Shown here: in pieces, positions 45,208 through 53,709 of the stretch
Layout of the letters: every line of letters starts with the position of its first letter
Position numbering within the stretch: the first letter of the stretch is position 1
Source: AP-15 sp963703665
GTDB taxonomy: Bacteria; Pseudomonadota; Alphaproteobacteria; ATCC43930; CGMCC-115725
Direction of reading: 5' to 3'
DNA: 64,000 bases
NCBI GenBank assembly: GCA_963703665.1
Contig: CAVPFB010000004.1
Location: 434,001-498,000 of the forward strand
Position numbers and translations under genes: made by a program
Notes under the pieces: generated by a model
Told to the model about the DNA's origin: nothing
What the model saw: the letters and a program-made list of their open reading frames with translations, nothing else
Database searches by the model: none

Positions 45208-45852
45208 ATGCAGACAGGCGAACTCGGCGAGGCACCGCTGGGCAGCAAGGCCGAGAGCATCCTCGCCGCGGCCAAGCGGGCCTTTCTGGCGAGCGGGTTC
45301 GGTGCTGTCAGCATGGACACGATCGCGCGCGACGCCGGCGTGTCCAAAGCGACGGTGTATGCCCATTTTGCCGGAAAGGAAGAGTTGTTCGGTGCGGTGA
45401 TCGGCCGCGAGTGCGAGCGCCGCTTTGCCGGCCTCTCGGTCGGCGAGCTCGACCCCGGCGATGTTCGCGCTTCGCTGATGACGCTCGGCCAGCGCTTTAT
45501 CGAGCTGCTGCTGTCCCCCGACGCGATCGCGCTGCACCGCATCATCTTGGCCGAGGTCACGCGCTTTCCGATGCTGGGCCAAGTGTTTTGGCATGCCGGA
45601 CCCGAGCGCAACCTGGTCCAGATCGAGGCCTTTATGAACAGCGCCGCCGCGGCCGGGTCCTTGGCGCTGCCCGATACTAGGCTGGCAGCCGAGCAATTCG
45701 TCGGGCTGGTGCGCGGCGAAACCCAGCTGCGCCACTTGCTGCGCCTCGAATCAGACGGCGGTCATCTCGGCCCCGGCGAGGCGGTCGCCGCCGCCGTCGA
45801 CACCTTCATCCGCGCTTTCGATCCGCGCCGCGCCGCCGCTTCCGGCCCCTGA
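45208..45852 (+). CDS. TetR/AcrR family regulator of the efflux pair
   Basis: 214 residues from MQTGELGEAPLGSKAESILAAAKRAF. The helix-turn-helix is MDTIARDAGVSKATVYAHFAGKEELFGAVI at about residues 36-65. The C-terminal half is the TetR_C ligand domain (IALHRIILAEVTRFPMLGQVFW), of the AefR/TetR-like C-terminal type. It probably represses the divergent EmrAB-like operon through the palindrome at 45101 and is released by a pump substrate. A longer start at 45151 is possible but has a basic, non-conserved leader. Confidence 0.92.
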   Translation: MQTGELGEAPLGSKAESILAAAKRAFLASGFGAVSMDTIARDAGVSKATVYAHFAGKEELFGAVIGRECERRFAGLSVGELDPGDVRASLMTLGQRFIELLLSPDAIALHRIILAEVTRFPMLGQVFWHAGPERNLVQIEAFMNSAAAAGSLALPDTRLAAEQFVGLVRGETQLRHLLRLESDGGHLGPGEAVAAAVDTFIRAFDPRRAAASGP

Positions 45853-45907
45853 TGCCGGTGCACGCAGCCAGCCCCGGTTTCAAGGGATCGTCGGCCGCCT
45901 ACGCCAC

Positions 45908-47302
45908 TCAGGACGGGATCGTCAGCGCGATCAGCTTGTCGGCGGCGCGGTCGGTCGTGTCGAGATGGCGGCAAGTGTCGATCAGCTCGGCGAATTGAAT
46001 CTCGGGGATGGCGAGCCCGGAGGCGACCGGGCGGATGCGGCGGGCTTGCTCCTCGAAATCCCAGATGAATTCGCGGCCGGTGCCGTCCGTGGTGAAGCTG
46101 CTTCCGTCCTTTAAGAACACTGTGATCCGCGGCCCGAACAGGGTGCGCCGCACGGTCGGGACGAGGGTCACGCGCTGCATCAGATCCAGGACCGCCGGCG
46201 GGTCGCTCTCGCCGGGGCCGGGCCCCGCACCACGCAGCAACGGGTAGCCGCGCTCGACAGCACCATAGGCGGTGAAATACTGTGTGCTGCCGACCCGCGC
46301 CTTGCCGTCGCTGCCGGGGGTCGGAAAAGCCGGGCTCGGATACTCGGTCTCGAACCAGTTGACCAAGGCTTCGATGCGATCGATGTCCTGGTGGCGGATG
46401 TCATGCGCGGCGCACAGTTTCGCCGTCACCTCGATGTGGGCGATGTTGTAGCCGGCGGTCGAATAGATCCGGTACAGCGTTTCGAGAAAGATCCAGTCTC
46501 GGCCAAGGCCTCGCGCGATCCCGACCAGGTCGGCGCGGTTGTCGCCGGTAAAGCTGTAGCGCAATTCGCCGCGGTTGTTGCCGGCATAGGAATGATAAAA
46601 GCCGGCCTCGCCCTCCAATGTCGTCTCGCCGCCCGGCGTGCCGTGCTTGGCCAACGCCACGGCGAGGAGCGCGTTGCGCACCGCACCGCCCTCGCGCAGG
46701 GAGCGGCCGCCGCTGCGTGCGCCTTCGAGGTTGCCGGACGCCAGGTTGACGCATTGGGCGATGGCGCCGTTGACCTGGTTCTCGTCGAGGCCGCCGAGCT
46801 TGGCGGCGGCAATCGCGGCGCCGAAGATGCCGAACACCGGACCCGCGTGAAAGCCGCGGGACATGACGGTCGGGATAAATTCGGCGGCCATGCGTTCCAT
46901 GACCTCGTAGCCGGCGGCGACCGCGGTCAGAAGTTCCCGGCCCGAAGACCCGGCGATCTCCGCCGCCGCCAGCGCTGCCGGCAGGATCGCCGTGCCGGGA
47001 TGGGTCAGCATGCGAAAGGTGTCCCACTTGCCCCCGGCAAAGATCGTTTCGGTGTTGACAAAGGCGGCACCGGCCTTGGTCAATTTGCTGCCGCTGCACA
47101 AGACGGTCGCAGCCCCGCCGCCGCCCGCCTCCTCCTCCTGCATCAATTCCAATGCCTGCCGGCTCGCCGGCATATCGTGCGCGACCAAGGCCGAACAGAG
47201 CGCCTCCAAGGTGACGCCCTTGGCCCGATCCACGACCTGCGGCGGCAGGTCGTCGTATTTGAGCGCTGCGACAAACCGGGCGAACTCGCGGCTCAGCGAC
47301 AT
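45908..47302 (-). CDS. MmgE/PrpD family protein
   Basis: 464 residues, full length. VDRAKGVTLEALCSALVAHDMPA, then AAFVNTETIFAGGKWDTFRMLTHPGTAILPAALAAAEIAGSSGRELLTAVAAGYEVMERMA and RGFHAGPVFGIFGAAIAAAKLGGL, are the helical domain with the family's HPG and H/D pattern. The C-terminal domain includes YGAVERGYPLL. Members dehydrate 2-methylcitrate or related tricarboxylates or isomerise other acids. No prpB or prpC is present, so the substrate here is probably different. It is convergent with the TetR gene. Confidence 0.9.
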   Translation of the reverse strand: MSLSREFARFVAALKYDDLPPQVVDRAKGVTLEALCSALVAHDMPASRQALELMQEEEAGGGGAATVLCSGSKLTKAGAAFVNTETIFAGGKWDTFRMLTHPGTAILPAALAAAEIAGSSGRELLTAVAAGYEVMERMAAEFIPTVMSRGFHAGPVFGIFGAAIAAAKLGGLDENQVNGAIAQCVNLASGNLEGARSGGRSLREGGAVRNALLAVALAKHGTPGGETTLEGEAGFYHSYAGNNRGELRYSFTGDNRADLVGIARGLGRDWIFLETLYRIYSTAGYNIAHIEVTAKLCAAHDIRHQDIDRIEALVNWFETEYPSPAFPTPGSDGKARVGSTQYFTAYGAVERGYPLLRGAGPGPGESDPPAVLDLMQRVTLVPTVRRTLFGPRITVFLKDGSSFTTDGTGREFIWDFEEQARRIRPVASGLAIPEIQFAELIDTCRHLDTTDRAADKLIALTIPS

Positions 47303-47317
47303 GCTGTCTCCCCTCCC

Positions 47318-47643
47318 CTAAAGCTTGGCTCGCAGGTGCGGCGGCGTCCGCAACAGCACCTGAAGCGCCATCCAGATCATTCCGCCCACCGCCGGCGTCG
47401 CCGTGATGCCGGCACCGACCATCCATTTGATCATTCGCAGCTCCAATGCCACGAGTTCCCCACGAACTTCGCCGATTTCCTCCCGGATCTCGCTCCGGAG
47501 CAGCGCCAGGTCCGATTTGGTCGCCAGGTCCGAAAAATCTTGCGATTGCCGCACTGCGCGGGTCACTCCTCGGCCCGCGCGTCGGTAGAGCCGGACGCCT
47601 TCAGGGCCTTCACCAGTTCGTCGGTGTCGAGGATGCTGATCAT
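47318..47643 (-). pseudogene. DUF1640-like coiled-coil membrane protein, one frameshift
   Basis: MISILDTDELVKALKASGSTDARAE starts at 47643. At about 47566 one base is missing (GAGGAG where GAGGGAG is expected). The next frame gives VTRAVRQSQDFSDLATKSDLALLRSEIREEIGEVRGELVALELRMIKWMVG, a heptad-rich coiled coil, and then one membrane helix (AGITATPAVGGMIWMALQVLL). This layout is that of the CCDC90/DUF1640 family, of unknown function and common in alphaproteobacteria. Repaired it is about 108 residues. It lies 15 bases from the MmgE start on the same strand. Confidence 0.75.
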
Positions 47644-47759
47644 GCGATATTTCTACGCCGGCGGTCCTTCCCGAGGGGTATTTTATTTCGGCATGAGGTG
47701 ATTTGCCAGCAACGCTTTGGTCGCTTGACGCTGCGTGGAATGTATTCAACAACGACGAG

Positions 47760-48581
47760 ATGAAGGACGACCGCCGCGCACCCATACCGCCGATCCTCGC
47801 GGACAAGGATTTTGCCGCGCCGTCGGTCTTCGAGCCGGCGAACCTGCTGCGCGAGGCGCGCCGGCAAAAGGGCTTGGCCAGCCACGATGTCCCGGAGATC
47901 TGCATTCTCGACCCCGATGGCGACATCCTGCGCGCACTGCGCAGAACCGGGCAGGCGCACCCTTCGCCGGGCTGGGCCTGCTACCATACGGATCTTTACG
48001 AGTTCGATCGTGACCCCGAGCATTTCGGCATCATCGGCTCCGCGGTCGGCGCCTCGTTCGCGGTGCTGCTCGCCGAGCAGCTGTTCGCGTCGGGCTGCCG
48101 CTTCTTGATCAGCATGACCTCGGCCGGGCAGGTCAAAGCACACGGGCCGCCGCCCTATTTCGTGCTGATCGAGCGCGCGCTCAGGGATGAAGGCGCCAGC
48201 TATCATTATTTGCCGCCGGCCGACTTCGCCGAGGCGGACGCCGTCCTGGTCGACACCGCCTTCACCGCGCTTGGGGCGTCGGCCGAACCGGTCTACCGAG
48301 GGGCCTCGTGGACGACCGACGCACCGTTTCGCGAGACCGAAGCGGCGATCGCGAGCTGCCGCGCCCGCGACATTCTGGCGGTCGAAATGGAGGCGGCGGC
48401 GCTCTATGCCTTCGCCCGGGCCCGCGGCAAGCCGGTGCTGTGCTTCGCCCATGTGACGAACCAGATGGCCGTGGTCGCCGGCGATTTCGAAAAGGGCGAG
48501 GCCGACGGCGCCAAAGCTTCGCTCGTGGTGATCGCCGCCGCAGCGCGGGCATGGCGCGATCTTCTCGGCTTGCGGCGGTGA
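47760..48581 (+). CDS. Nucleoside phosphorylase family protein (uridine-phosphorylase-like)
   Basis: 273 residues from MKDDRRAPIPPILADKDF; the reading extends further upstream but with non-conserved residues. GIIGSAVGASFAVLLAEQLFASGCRFLISMTSAGQV is the PNP/UDP core with the phosphate-binding region. WTTDAPFRETEAAIASCRARDILAVEMEAAALYAFARARGK carries the ribose-contacting EMEAAAL motif. It splits a nucleoside with phosphate into base and sugar phosphate. It opens a run of six genes with overlapping or near-touching ends; a nucleoside by-product or intermediate of the radical SAM gene is a possible substrate (inference). Confidence 0.88.
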   Translation: MKDDRRAPIPPILADKDFAAPSVFEPANLLREARRQKGLASHDVPEICILDPDGDILRALRRTGQAHPSPGWACYHTDLYEFDRDPEHFGIIGSAVGASFAVLLAEQLFASGCRFLISMTSAGQVKAHGPPPYFVLIERALRDEGASYHYLPPADFAEADAVLVDTAFTALGASAEPVYRGASWTTDAPFRETEAAIASCRARDILAVEMEAAALYAFARARGKPVLCFAHVTNQMAVVAGDFEKGEADGAKASLVVIAAAARAWRDLLGLRR

Positions 48582-49387
48582 GCGGGACCTCGTCGACGAG
48601 CGATCTCGCCGGCGTCTGCGCCATCGTGGTGATGGCCAAGGCGCCGCGGATCGGCGATGTCAAAACCCGCCTCGTCCCGCCCTTGTCCGAGGCGCAGGCG
48701 GCGGCATTGAGCGGCTGTTTCATCCGCGACATTGCCGAAAACATCATCCTGGCGGCGCAATCGACGCCGATTTGCGGCCATGTCGCGTATTCGCCGCGCG
48801 GGTCCGAGGCGGTGTTTCGCGCCTTGTTGCCGGATGCGATCCGGCTGTTGCCTTCGCGGCGGCTCGGCCTCGGCTACAGCCTCGCCGACGCGGCCGAGGA
48901 TCTGCTGACCGACGGGTACGGCTCGGTCTGTCTTGTCAACTCGGACAGTCCGACCCTGCCGAATTCGATCCTGGTCGAGGCCGCCCGGGCGCTGCGGGCG
49001 CCGGGTGACCGGGTCGTCCTGGGGCCTGCCGAAGACGGCGGCTATTATTGCATCGGCCTGAAAGCCCGGCATGCGCGGCTGTTCGAGGAGATCGATTGGA
49101 GCACCGAGCGCGTGTTGGCGCAGACCCTGGAGCGGGCCCGCGAGATCGGGCTCGCCGCGGCGCTTTTGCCGGGTTGGTACGACGTCGACGATCCGGCGTC
49201 GCTGCGCCGCCTGGCCGAAGAGCTGCTCGGGGCCGGCGACCGAGACCGGGTTGCCCGGTATGTCGCCCCCCATACCGCGGCCTTCTTGCGCGGCACCCTA
49301 GCGGATGGCCGCCTCTTCGTCGATGACGGGAGCCGGGCGATCGGCGTCCTCGGGCCCGGGGCGCCGACCGGTCGCGCGCGAGGATGA
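48578..49387 (+). CDS. TIGR04282/DUF2064 family nucleotidyl- or glycosyltransferase-like protein
   Basis: 269 residues from a GTG overlapping the phosphorylase stop (GTGA). AIVVMAKAPRIGDVKTRLVPPLSEAQAAALSGCFIRDIAEN is the GT-A-like nucleotide-binding start (MAKxPxxGxVKTRL). SVCLVNSDSPTLPNSILVEAARAL has the DSP in place of a DxD motif. RVVLGPAEDGGYYCIGLK and IDWSTERVLAQTLERA complete the family pattern. The family is named after arsenosugar clusters but is broader. It is coupled to the next gene by a four-base overlap. The substrate is unknown. Confidence 0.88.
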   Translation: MSGTSSTSDLAGVCAIVVMAKAPRIGDVKTRLVPPLSEAQAAALSGCFIRDIAENIILAAQSTPICGHVAYSPRGSEAVFRALLPDAIRLLPSRRLGLGYSLADAAEDLLTDGYGSVCLVNSDSPTLPNSILVEAARALRAPGDRVVLGPAEDGGYYCIGLKARHARLFEEIDWSTERVLAQTLERAREIGLAAALLPGWYDVDDPASLRRLAEELLGAGDRDRVARYVAPHTAAFLRGTLADGRLFVDDGSRAIGVLGPGAPTGRARG

Positions 49388-50697
49388 CCCGGCGACGCCT
49401 CTCCGAGCTGATCGCCTGCGCCGCCGTGCTCGTCGGCCTGACCCTGCTCGGCCTCCTTGAGCAGCGGCGCGACGATATCGATGCCTTTGTCGCGGTCGCC
49501 CTCGTGCAAGCCGTCGTCTATCTGCTGGCGGTCCGGCTCGCCTGGAATACCGGCGGCTCGCCGTGCACGCTGGCGATGATCCTCGCCGCGGCCGTGCTGC
49601 TGCGCCTCCCGGTGCTGCTGGCTCCCCCCTACCTGTCGACCGACATCTATCGCTACGTGTGGGACGGGCGGGTCGAGGCCGCCGGCGTCAACCCGTACCG
49701 CTACATCCCGGTCGACCCGCATCTCGCACGCCTGCGCGACCCGCAAATCTTCCCGCGCATCAACCGCAACAACTACGCGCCGACGATCTACCCGCCGGCG
49801 GCCGAGGCGATCTTCCTGCTCGTGACCCGCGTCAGCCAGTCGCTGGTTGCGATGAAGGCGGCGATGGTGCTGTGCGAGGCGATCGCCATCCTCCTGCTGC
49901 TGCGGCTCCTCGGCGCCAACGGCCTGCCGTCCGGGCGCATTTTGGTTTACGCATGGCATCCGCTGCCGATCTGGGAATTTGCTGGCAGCGGCCATGTCGA
50001 CGCCGCGATGATCGCTTTCGTCGTGCTGGCATTATGGGCCGGGCGGCGCGGCAACGGCTGGCTCGCGGGCTTGGCGCTCGCCTGCGCCACCCTGGTAAAG
50101 CTCTATCCGGCGCTGCTGCTGCCGGCGCTCTATCGTCGCTGGGAGTGGCGCATGCCGGTTGCATTCTCGGCTGCGGTGGTCCTCGCTTATCTGCCCTTTG
50201 TCGGCGCCGGCTGGCGAATCCTGGGCTTCCTGCCCGGATATGCCCAAGAAGAAGGCTTCACCGCGGGCGGCGCGGGTTTCTATCCATTGAGCCTGCTCCA
50301 GACCTTCCCGCCCTTCGCCGGCTTGCCGGCGCTGGTCTACAGCGCGGGCGCTTTGGCGCTCCTCGCCGTGCTGGCCCTCGCCGTGCTCTTTGCCCGCAGA
50401 CCCGCCGACGATGATATCGCCGGTGCAGCTCTGCTGGCCGGCGCTTTCATGTTGCTGCTGTCGCCGCATTACCCATGGTATTTTACTTGGCTGATCGTGT
50501 TTGCCTGCTTTGCTCCCTGGTTGTCCTTGCTGTGGCTGACCAACGCGTGTCTTCTGCTTTATCTGGTGCCGGTGGGCTCGCAGCTGGTGCGAAGCGGTCA
50601 TCGGCTGCTGGTGGAATCGGTAGTTTATGGGCCGTTCGCGGTCCTCACGCTGTGCGACCTGTGGCGTCGCCGGCAGCGCGTCCTCGGGAGCACCTGA
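49384..50697 (+). CDS. GT87/DUF2029-like polytopic membrane glycosyltransferase
   Basis: 437 residues with about ten membrane segments. An early luminal loop has PPYLSTDIYRYVWDGRVEAAGVNPYRY, the Asp-containing motif of GT-C enzymes, and NNYAPTIYPPAAEAIFLL. HPLPIWEFAGSGHVDAAMIAFVVLALWA is typical of the DUF2029/GT87 mannosyltransferase group. LLSPHYPWYFTWLIVFACF is near the C-terminus. Such enzymes use polyprenyl-phosphate sugars outside the cytoplasm. The GT2 gene two places downstream could supply that donor. Start overlaps the preceding gene by four bases; the next gene starts two bases after its stop. Confidence 0.85.
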   Translation: MTRRRLSELIACAAVLVGLTLLGLLEQRRDDIDAFVAVALVQAVVYLLAVRLAWNTGGSPCTLAMILAAAVLLRLPVLLAPPYLSTDIYRYVWDGRVEAAGVNPYRYIPVDPHLARLRDPQIFPRINRNNYAPTIYPPAAEAIFLLVTRVSQSLVAMKAAMVLCEAIAILLLLRLLGANGLPSGRILVYAWHPLPIWEFAGSGHVDAAMIAFVVLALWAGRRGNGWLAGLALACATLVKLYPALLLPALYRRWEWRMPVAFSAAVVLAYLPFVGAGWRILGFLPGYAQEEGFTAGGAGFYPLSLLQTFPPFAGLPALVYSAGALALLAVLALAVLFARRPADDDIAGAALLAGAFMLLLSPHYPWYFTWLIVFACFAPWLSLLWLTNACLLLYLVPVGSQLVRSGHRLLVESVVYGPFAVLTLCDLWRRRQRVLGST

Positions 50698-50699
50698 CC

Positions 50700-51764
50700 A
50701 TGTCCGGCATCCCTCCCGGCACTGCGGCCCCCGACCCGCGCCGCTATTTCGACCACGTCGCAGAATCGCGCGGCCCGGTCGCCGAAGACGAGCCGGTGTG
50801 CCTCTATCTGGAGACGACGAACCGCTGCAATCTCCTGTGCGCGACCTGTCCGCGCACCTTCGAGGCGCTCGAGCCGCCGGGCGACATGAGCTGGGATTTG
50901 TTCACCGGCATCGTCGACCAGTTTCCGCGCATCGCCCGCGTCGTGCTGCACGGGGTCGGCGAGCCGATGATGGTGCCAGCCTTGCCGCGGATGATCCGCT
51001 ATCTGAAGGATCGCGGCAGCTATGTGCTGTTCAACACCAACGGCACTCTGCTGAATGCCCGCAAAGGGCGTGAGCTGATCGAGGCCGGGCTCGACGAACT
51101 GCGCCTGTCGCTCGACGCCGCCGAGCCGGAGGCCTTTAAGCTGGTGCGCGGGCGCGACATGTTCGCCCGTATCCTGCGCAACATCCGCAATTTCCGCGCG
51201 TTGCAGCGGGAGCTCGGCGCGGCGACGCCGCGTGTTTCGCTGTGGCTGACCGGCCTCAAGGAGACGATCGACCAGCTTTGCGATTTCGTCCGGCTGGCCC
51301 ATGACCTCGGGATTCCCGAAGTGTACCTGCAGCGGCTGGTTTACTTCGCCGAAGGTCAAGGACTGGCGCGAGCACAGTCGGCGCTGTTTGCCGATGATGA
51401 CGGTGAGGAGAGCCGGCGGGTGCGCGCGGCCGAGGCGTTGGCGCGCGAGCTCGGGATCAGCTTCAACGCCTCCGGCGCCACCGATCCCGCCTCCAGCCTG
51501 AAGCAGCAGGACGACAAGCAGCCATGGTCGTTGTGCCGCCGGCCGTGGACACTGATGTATTTCACCGCGCATGGGCGCGCCATTCCCTGCTGTATCGCGC
51601 CGTTTTCGATGCGCGGCTACGACGGGTTCACCCTCGGCGACGCGACCCAGCAAAGCCTGCGCGAGATCTGGAACGGGCCACGCTACCAAGCCTTCCGCAG
51701 CGCCCTCCTGAGCGACCAGCCCGCACCCGCCTGCGCCGGCTGCGGATTGCGCTGGAGCCTCTGA
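50700..51764 (+). CDS. Radical SAM protein with C-terminal SPASM domain
   Basis: 354 residues from MSGIPPGTAAPDPRRYF. The [4Fe-4S]/SAM motif CNLLCATC (CxxxCxxC) is in LYLETTNRCNLLCATCPRTF at about residues 35-54. The TIM-barrel continues RVVLHGVGEPMMVPALPRMIRYL and NTNGTLLNARKGRELIEAGLDELRLSLDA. The SPASM region has LCRRPWTLMYFTAHGRAIPCCIAPF, IWNGPRYQAFRSALL and CAGCGLRWSL, giving at least five cysteines for extra clusters. SPASM enzymes modify peptides or other molecules by radical chemistry. No precursor peptide gene is visible here, and the neighbours point to a sugar, nucleoside or lipid substrate (inference). Confidence 0.92.
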   Translation: MSGIPPGTAAPDPRRYFDHVAESRGPVAEDEPVCLYLETTNRCNLLCATCPRTFEALEPPGDMSWDLFTGIVDQFPRIARVVLHGVGEPMMVPALPRMIRYLKDRGSYVLFNTNGTLLNARKGRELIEAGLDELRLSLDAAEPEAFKLVRGRDMFARILRNIRNFRALQRELGAATPRVSLWLTGLKETIDQLCDFVRLAHDLGIPEVYLQRLVYFAEGQGLARAQSALFADDDGEESRRVRAAEALARELGISFNASGATDPASSLKQQDDKQPWSLCRRPWTLMYFTAHGRAIPCCIAPFSMRGYDGFTLGDATQQSLREIWNGPRYQAFRSALLSDQPAPACAGCGLRWSL

Positions 51765-52468
51765 TGCTGGCGCGGCCGCGCGTCGCGCTGATCATCCCGA
51801 CCCTCGACGAGGAGGAGGCGATCGCCGGCGTGCTCGCTGCCGTGCCGCGCGGGGCGGTCAACGAAATCATCGTCGCCGACGGCGGCAGCGCCGATCGCAC
51901 CGTCGAGCGGGCCCGCGCCGCCGGCGCCCGGATCGTGAGCGAGAGCCGCCGCGGCTACGGCCGCGCCTGCCGTGCCGGCGCCGAGGCGGCGGGCGACTGC
52001 GACATTCTCGTGTTTCTCGACGGCGACGGCAGCGACCGGCCGGAGCTGATCCCGGCATTGCTGGCGCCGATCCTCAACTGCGGATACGACTTCGTCATCG
52101 GTTCGCGCACCCGCGGCCGACGCGAGCCGGGCAGCATGAGCGCGCACCAGATCGTCGCCGGGCACGCCGTCGGATTCGTGCTGCATCGCCTCTACCGTGT
52201 GCGGTATACCGACATGGGACCGTTTCGCGCGATCCGGCGCGAGGCATTGGCGGGGCTCGGCATGCGTGAGATGACCTTTGGCTGGAACCTCGAAATGCAG
52301 ATGCGCGCGGCCCGCGCCGGCCTGCGCATCCTCGAGATCCCGGTGGATCACCATCGGCGAGCGGGTGGCGTGTCGAAGGTTGCCGGCAGCCTGTCGGGAA
52401 CGGTGAAAGCCAGCCTGCGGATCAGCGCCACCCTGACCCGCATCGCCTGGGAGGGACGACAGCGATGA
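51764..52468 (+). CDS. Family 2 glycosyltransferase (polyprenyl-phosphate-sugar synthase-like)
   Basis: 234 residues; its ATG shares a base with the preceding stop (TGATG). RVALIIPTLDEEEAIAGVLAAVP and EIIVADGGSADRTVERARAAGARIV form the GT-A start. ILVFLDGDGSDRPELIPALLAPIL has the DGD metal motif, and FVIGSRTRGRREPGSM follows. TDMGPFRAIRREALAGLGMREMTFGWNLEMQMRAARAGLRILEIPV is the DPM1/DPG-like acceptor region. There is no membrane helix. It likely makes a lipid-linked sugar used by the GT87-like enzyme encoded upstream (inference). Confidence 0.9.
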   Translation: MLARPRVALIIPTLDEEEAIAGVLAAVPRGAVNEIIVADGGSADRTVERARAAGARIVSESRRGYGRACRAGAEAAGDCDILVFLDGDGSDRPELIPALLAPILNCGYDFVIGSRTRGRREPGSMSAHQIVAGHAVGFVLHRLYRVRYTDMGPFRAIRREALAGLGMREMTFGWNLEMQMRAARAGLRILEIPVDHHRRAGGVSKVAGSLSGTVKASLRISATLTRIAWEGRQR

Positions 52469-53116
52469 ACCCGAACCCGGTTTCCGACGTCATCCAATTT
52501 CTGACCCAGCCGGCCTGGACCACGGCGGTCTACTGGCTGCTGATCGTCGCCAGCATCGTCATCGCCATTTACGCTTGGCGCACGATTCCCGGCGCAGCGC
52601 ACCGGGACGATCCTGTTCGACTGGATCGCCCGGTTTTTCATCGGCTCGATGTGGTGGCAGCAGACCCTGTGGAAATTGCCGCCCTATTACACCGACCACC
52701 CGGACAAGCCGTTCGGCGCGACCGGGCTCGCCTATTGGATGGGGTTGATGGGCAAGCACGCCGCGATCCCGCTCCAGGCCGATTTGGTCAATCACGTCGT
52801 CCTGCCGCACTTCTATGTGTTCGCGCCGATCGTCTACTCGCTCGAAGTGCTGACCGCGGTGTCGTTGATCCTCGGGCTGTTCGTCCGGCTGTGGGGCCTG
52901 ATTGGCGCGGCACAGATCGCCAATCTGTGGCTCGGCCTCTACAGCGCGCCGGGTGAATGGCCGTGGACCTATTTTTTTCTGCTGGTCGTGATGCTGATCT
53001 TCGCCGTGCACCGCTACGGCCGCGCGCTCGGCCTCGACGCGATTATCGCCAGCCGCACGGCTTCGCGGCGGACGCTGGCCCGCGGCGGTGACGGCCTTTT
53101 CCGGCTGGTCGGCTGA
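52465..53116 (+). pseudogene. DoxX-like membrane protein, one frameshift
   Basis: MNPNPVSDVIQFLTQPAWTTAVYWLLIVASIVIAIYAWRTIPGAAHR starts at an ATG overlapping the GT2 stop. Near 52602 a base change in a CGGGACG context shifts the frame. It resumes as GTILFDWIARFFIGSMWWQQTLWKLPPYYTDHPD with three further membrane helices, ending ASRRTLARGGDGLFRLVG. The four-helix layout resembles DoxX/TQO-small-subunit proteins. Repaired it is about 217 residues. As last gene of the coupled series it may be a quinone-linked or structural membrane partner; this is a guess from context. Confidence 0.7.
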
Positions 53117-53159
53117 GACGCCGCGTCGGACGGACGCCCGCTTGCATCCGGCCGACCGC

Positions 53160-53708
53160 CTAGATCCGGCCGACCGCGGCGGCGAGGCCGAACAGCGCGC
53201 CGCTGAACGCAAACAGCGCCAACGGGTTGAGCCGCGGCCAGCGCAGCAGCACCGCCGTCGCCGCGACCGCCGTGACCCAGACCGCAGGTCCGCCCGGCAT
53301 CGCGCGCAGCACTGCGATCCCGCCTGCCAGCACCAGCCCGGCGGCCACCGGCGCCAAACCGCCTTCGACCGCGGCGTGCCAGCGCGAACCGCGCCAGCGG
53401 CCCCACAGCCGCGCCGCGCCGTAGACCAAGAGCGAGGAGGGCAGATAGAGCGCCACGGTCGCGGTCAGCGCACCCGGCCAGCCCGCGACCTTCCAGCCGA
53501 TCAGCGCCGACAGCATCGTGCCGGGGCCCGGTGCTGCGCGCGAGATCGCGAACAAATCGGCGAATTCGCGAGGCGAAGTCCAGTGGTGCACGCCGACCGC
53601 CTGATGCTCGATCTCGGCCAGGAGCGACGCGCCACCGCCGATCGAGAACAGCGACAGCGGGCCAAAGACCAGAACGAGCGCCAGCAATGCCCGCCAATCC
53701 TCGGGCAT
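53160..53708 (-). CDS. Chromate transporter, half-size subunit 2
   Basis: 182 residues with about five membrane helices. LALVLVFGPLSLFSIGGGASLLAEIEHQAV is the CHR-domain start (FxxxSxGGG), and FADLFAISRAAPGPGTMLSALIGWKVAG holds the conserved APGP motif. It pairs with the preceding half-size CHR gene, whose stop is one base from this start; GGAG precedes the ATG. Short-chain CHR pairs export chromate, or in some cases move other anions such as sulfate, as heterodimers. Convergent with the DoxX-like gene. Confidence 0.9.
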   Translation of the reverse strand: MPEDWRALLALVLVFGPLSLFSIGGGASLLAEIEHQAVGVHHWTSPREFADLFAISRAAPGPGTMLSALIGWKVAGWPGALTATVALYLPSSLLVYGAARLWGRWRGSRWHAAVEGGLAPVAAGLVLAGGIAVLRAMPGGPAVWVTAVAATAVLLRWPRLNPLALFAFSGALFGLAAAVGRI

Positions 53709-53709
53709 T

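Noticed and set aside
47760..52468. Hopanoid (hpn) or arsenosugar biosynthesis cluster
   Set aside because: No squalene cyclase, no HpnH-type radical SAM, no ArsM or ArsS-type radical SAM. Only the phosphorylase and TIGR04282 protein are shared.
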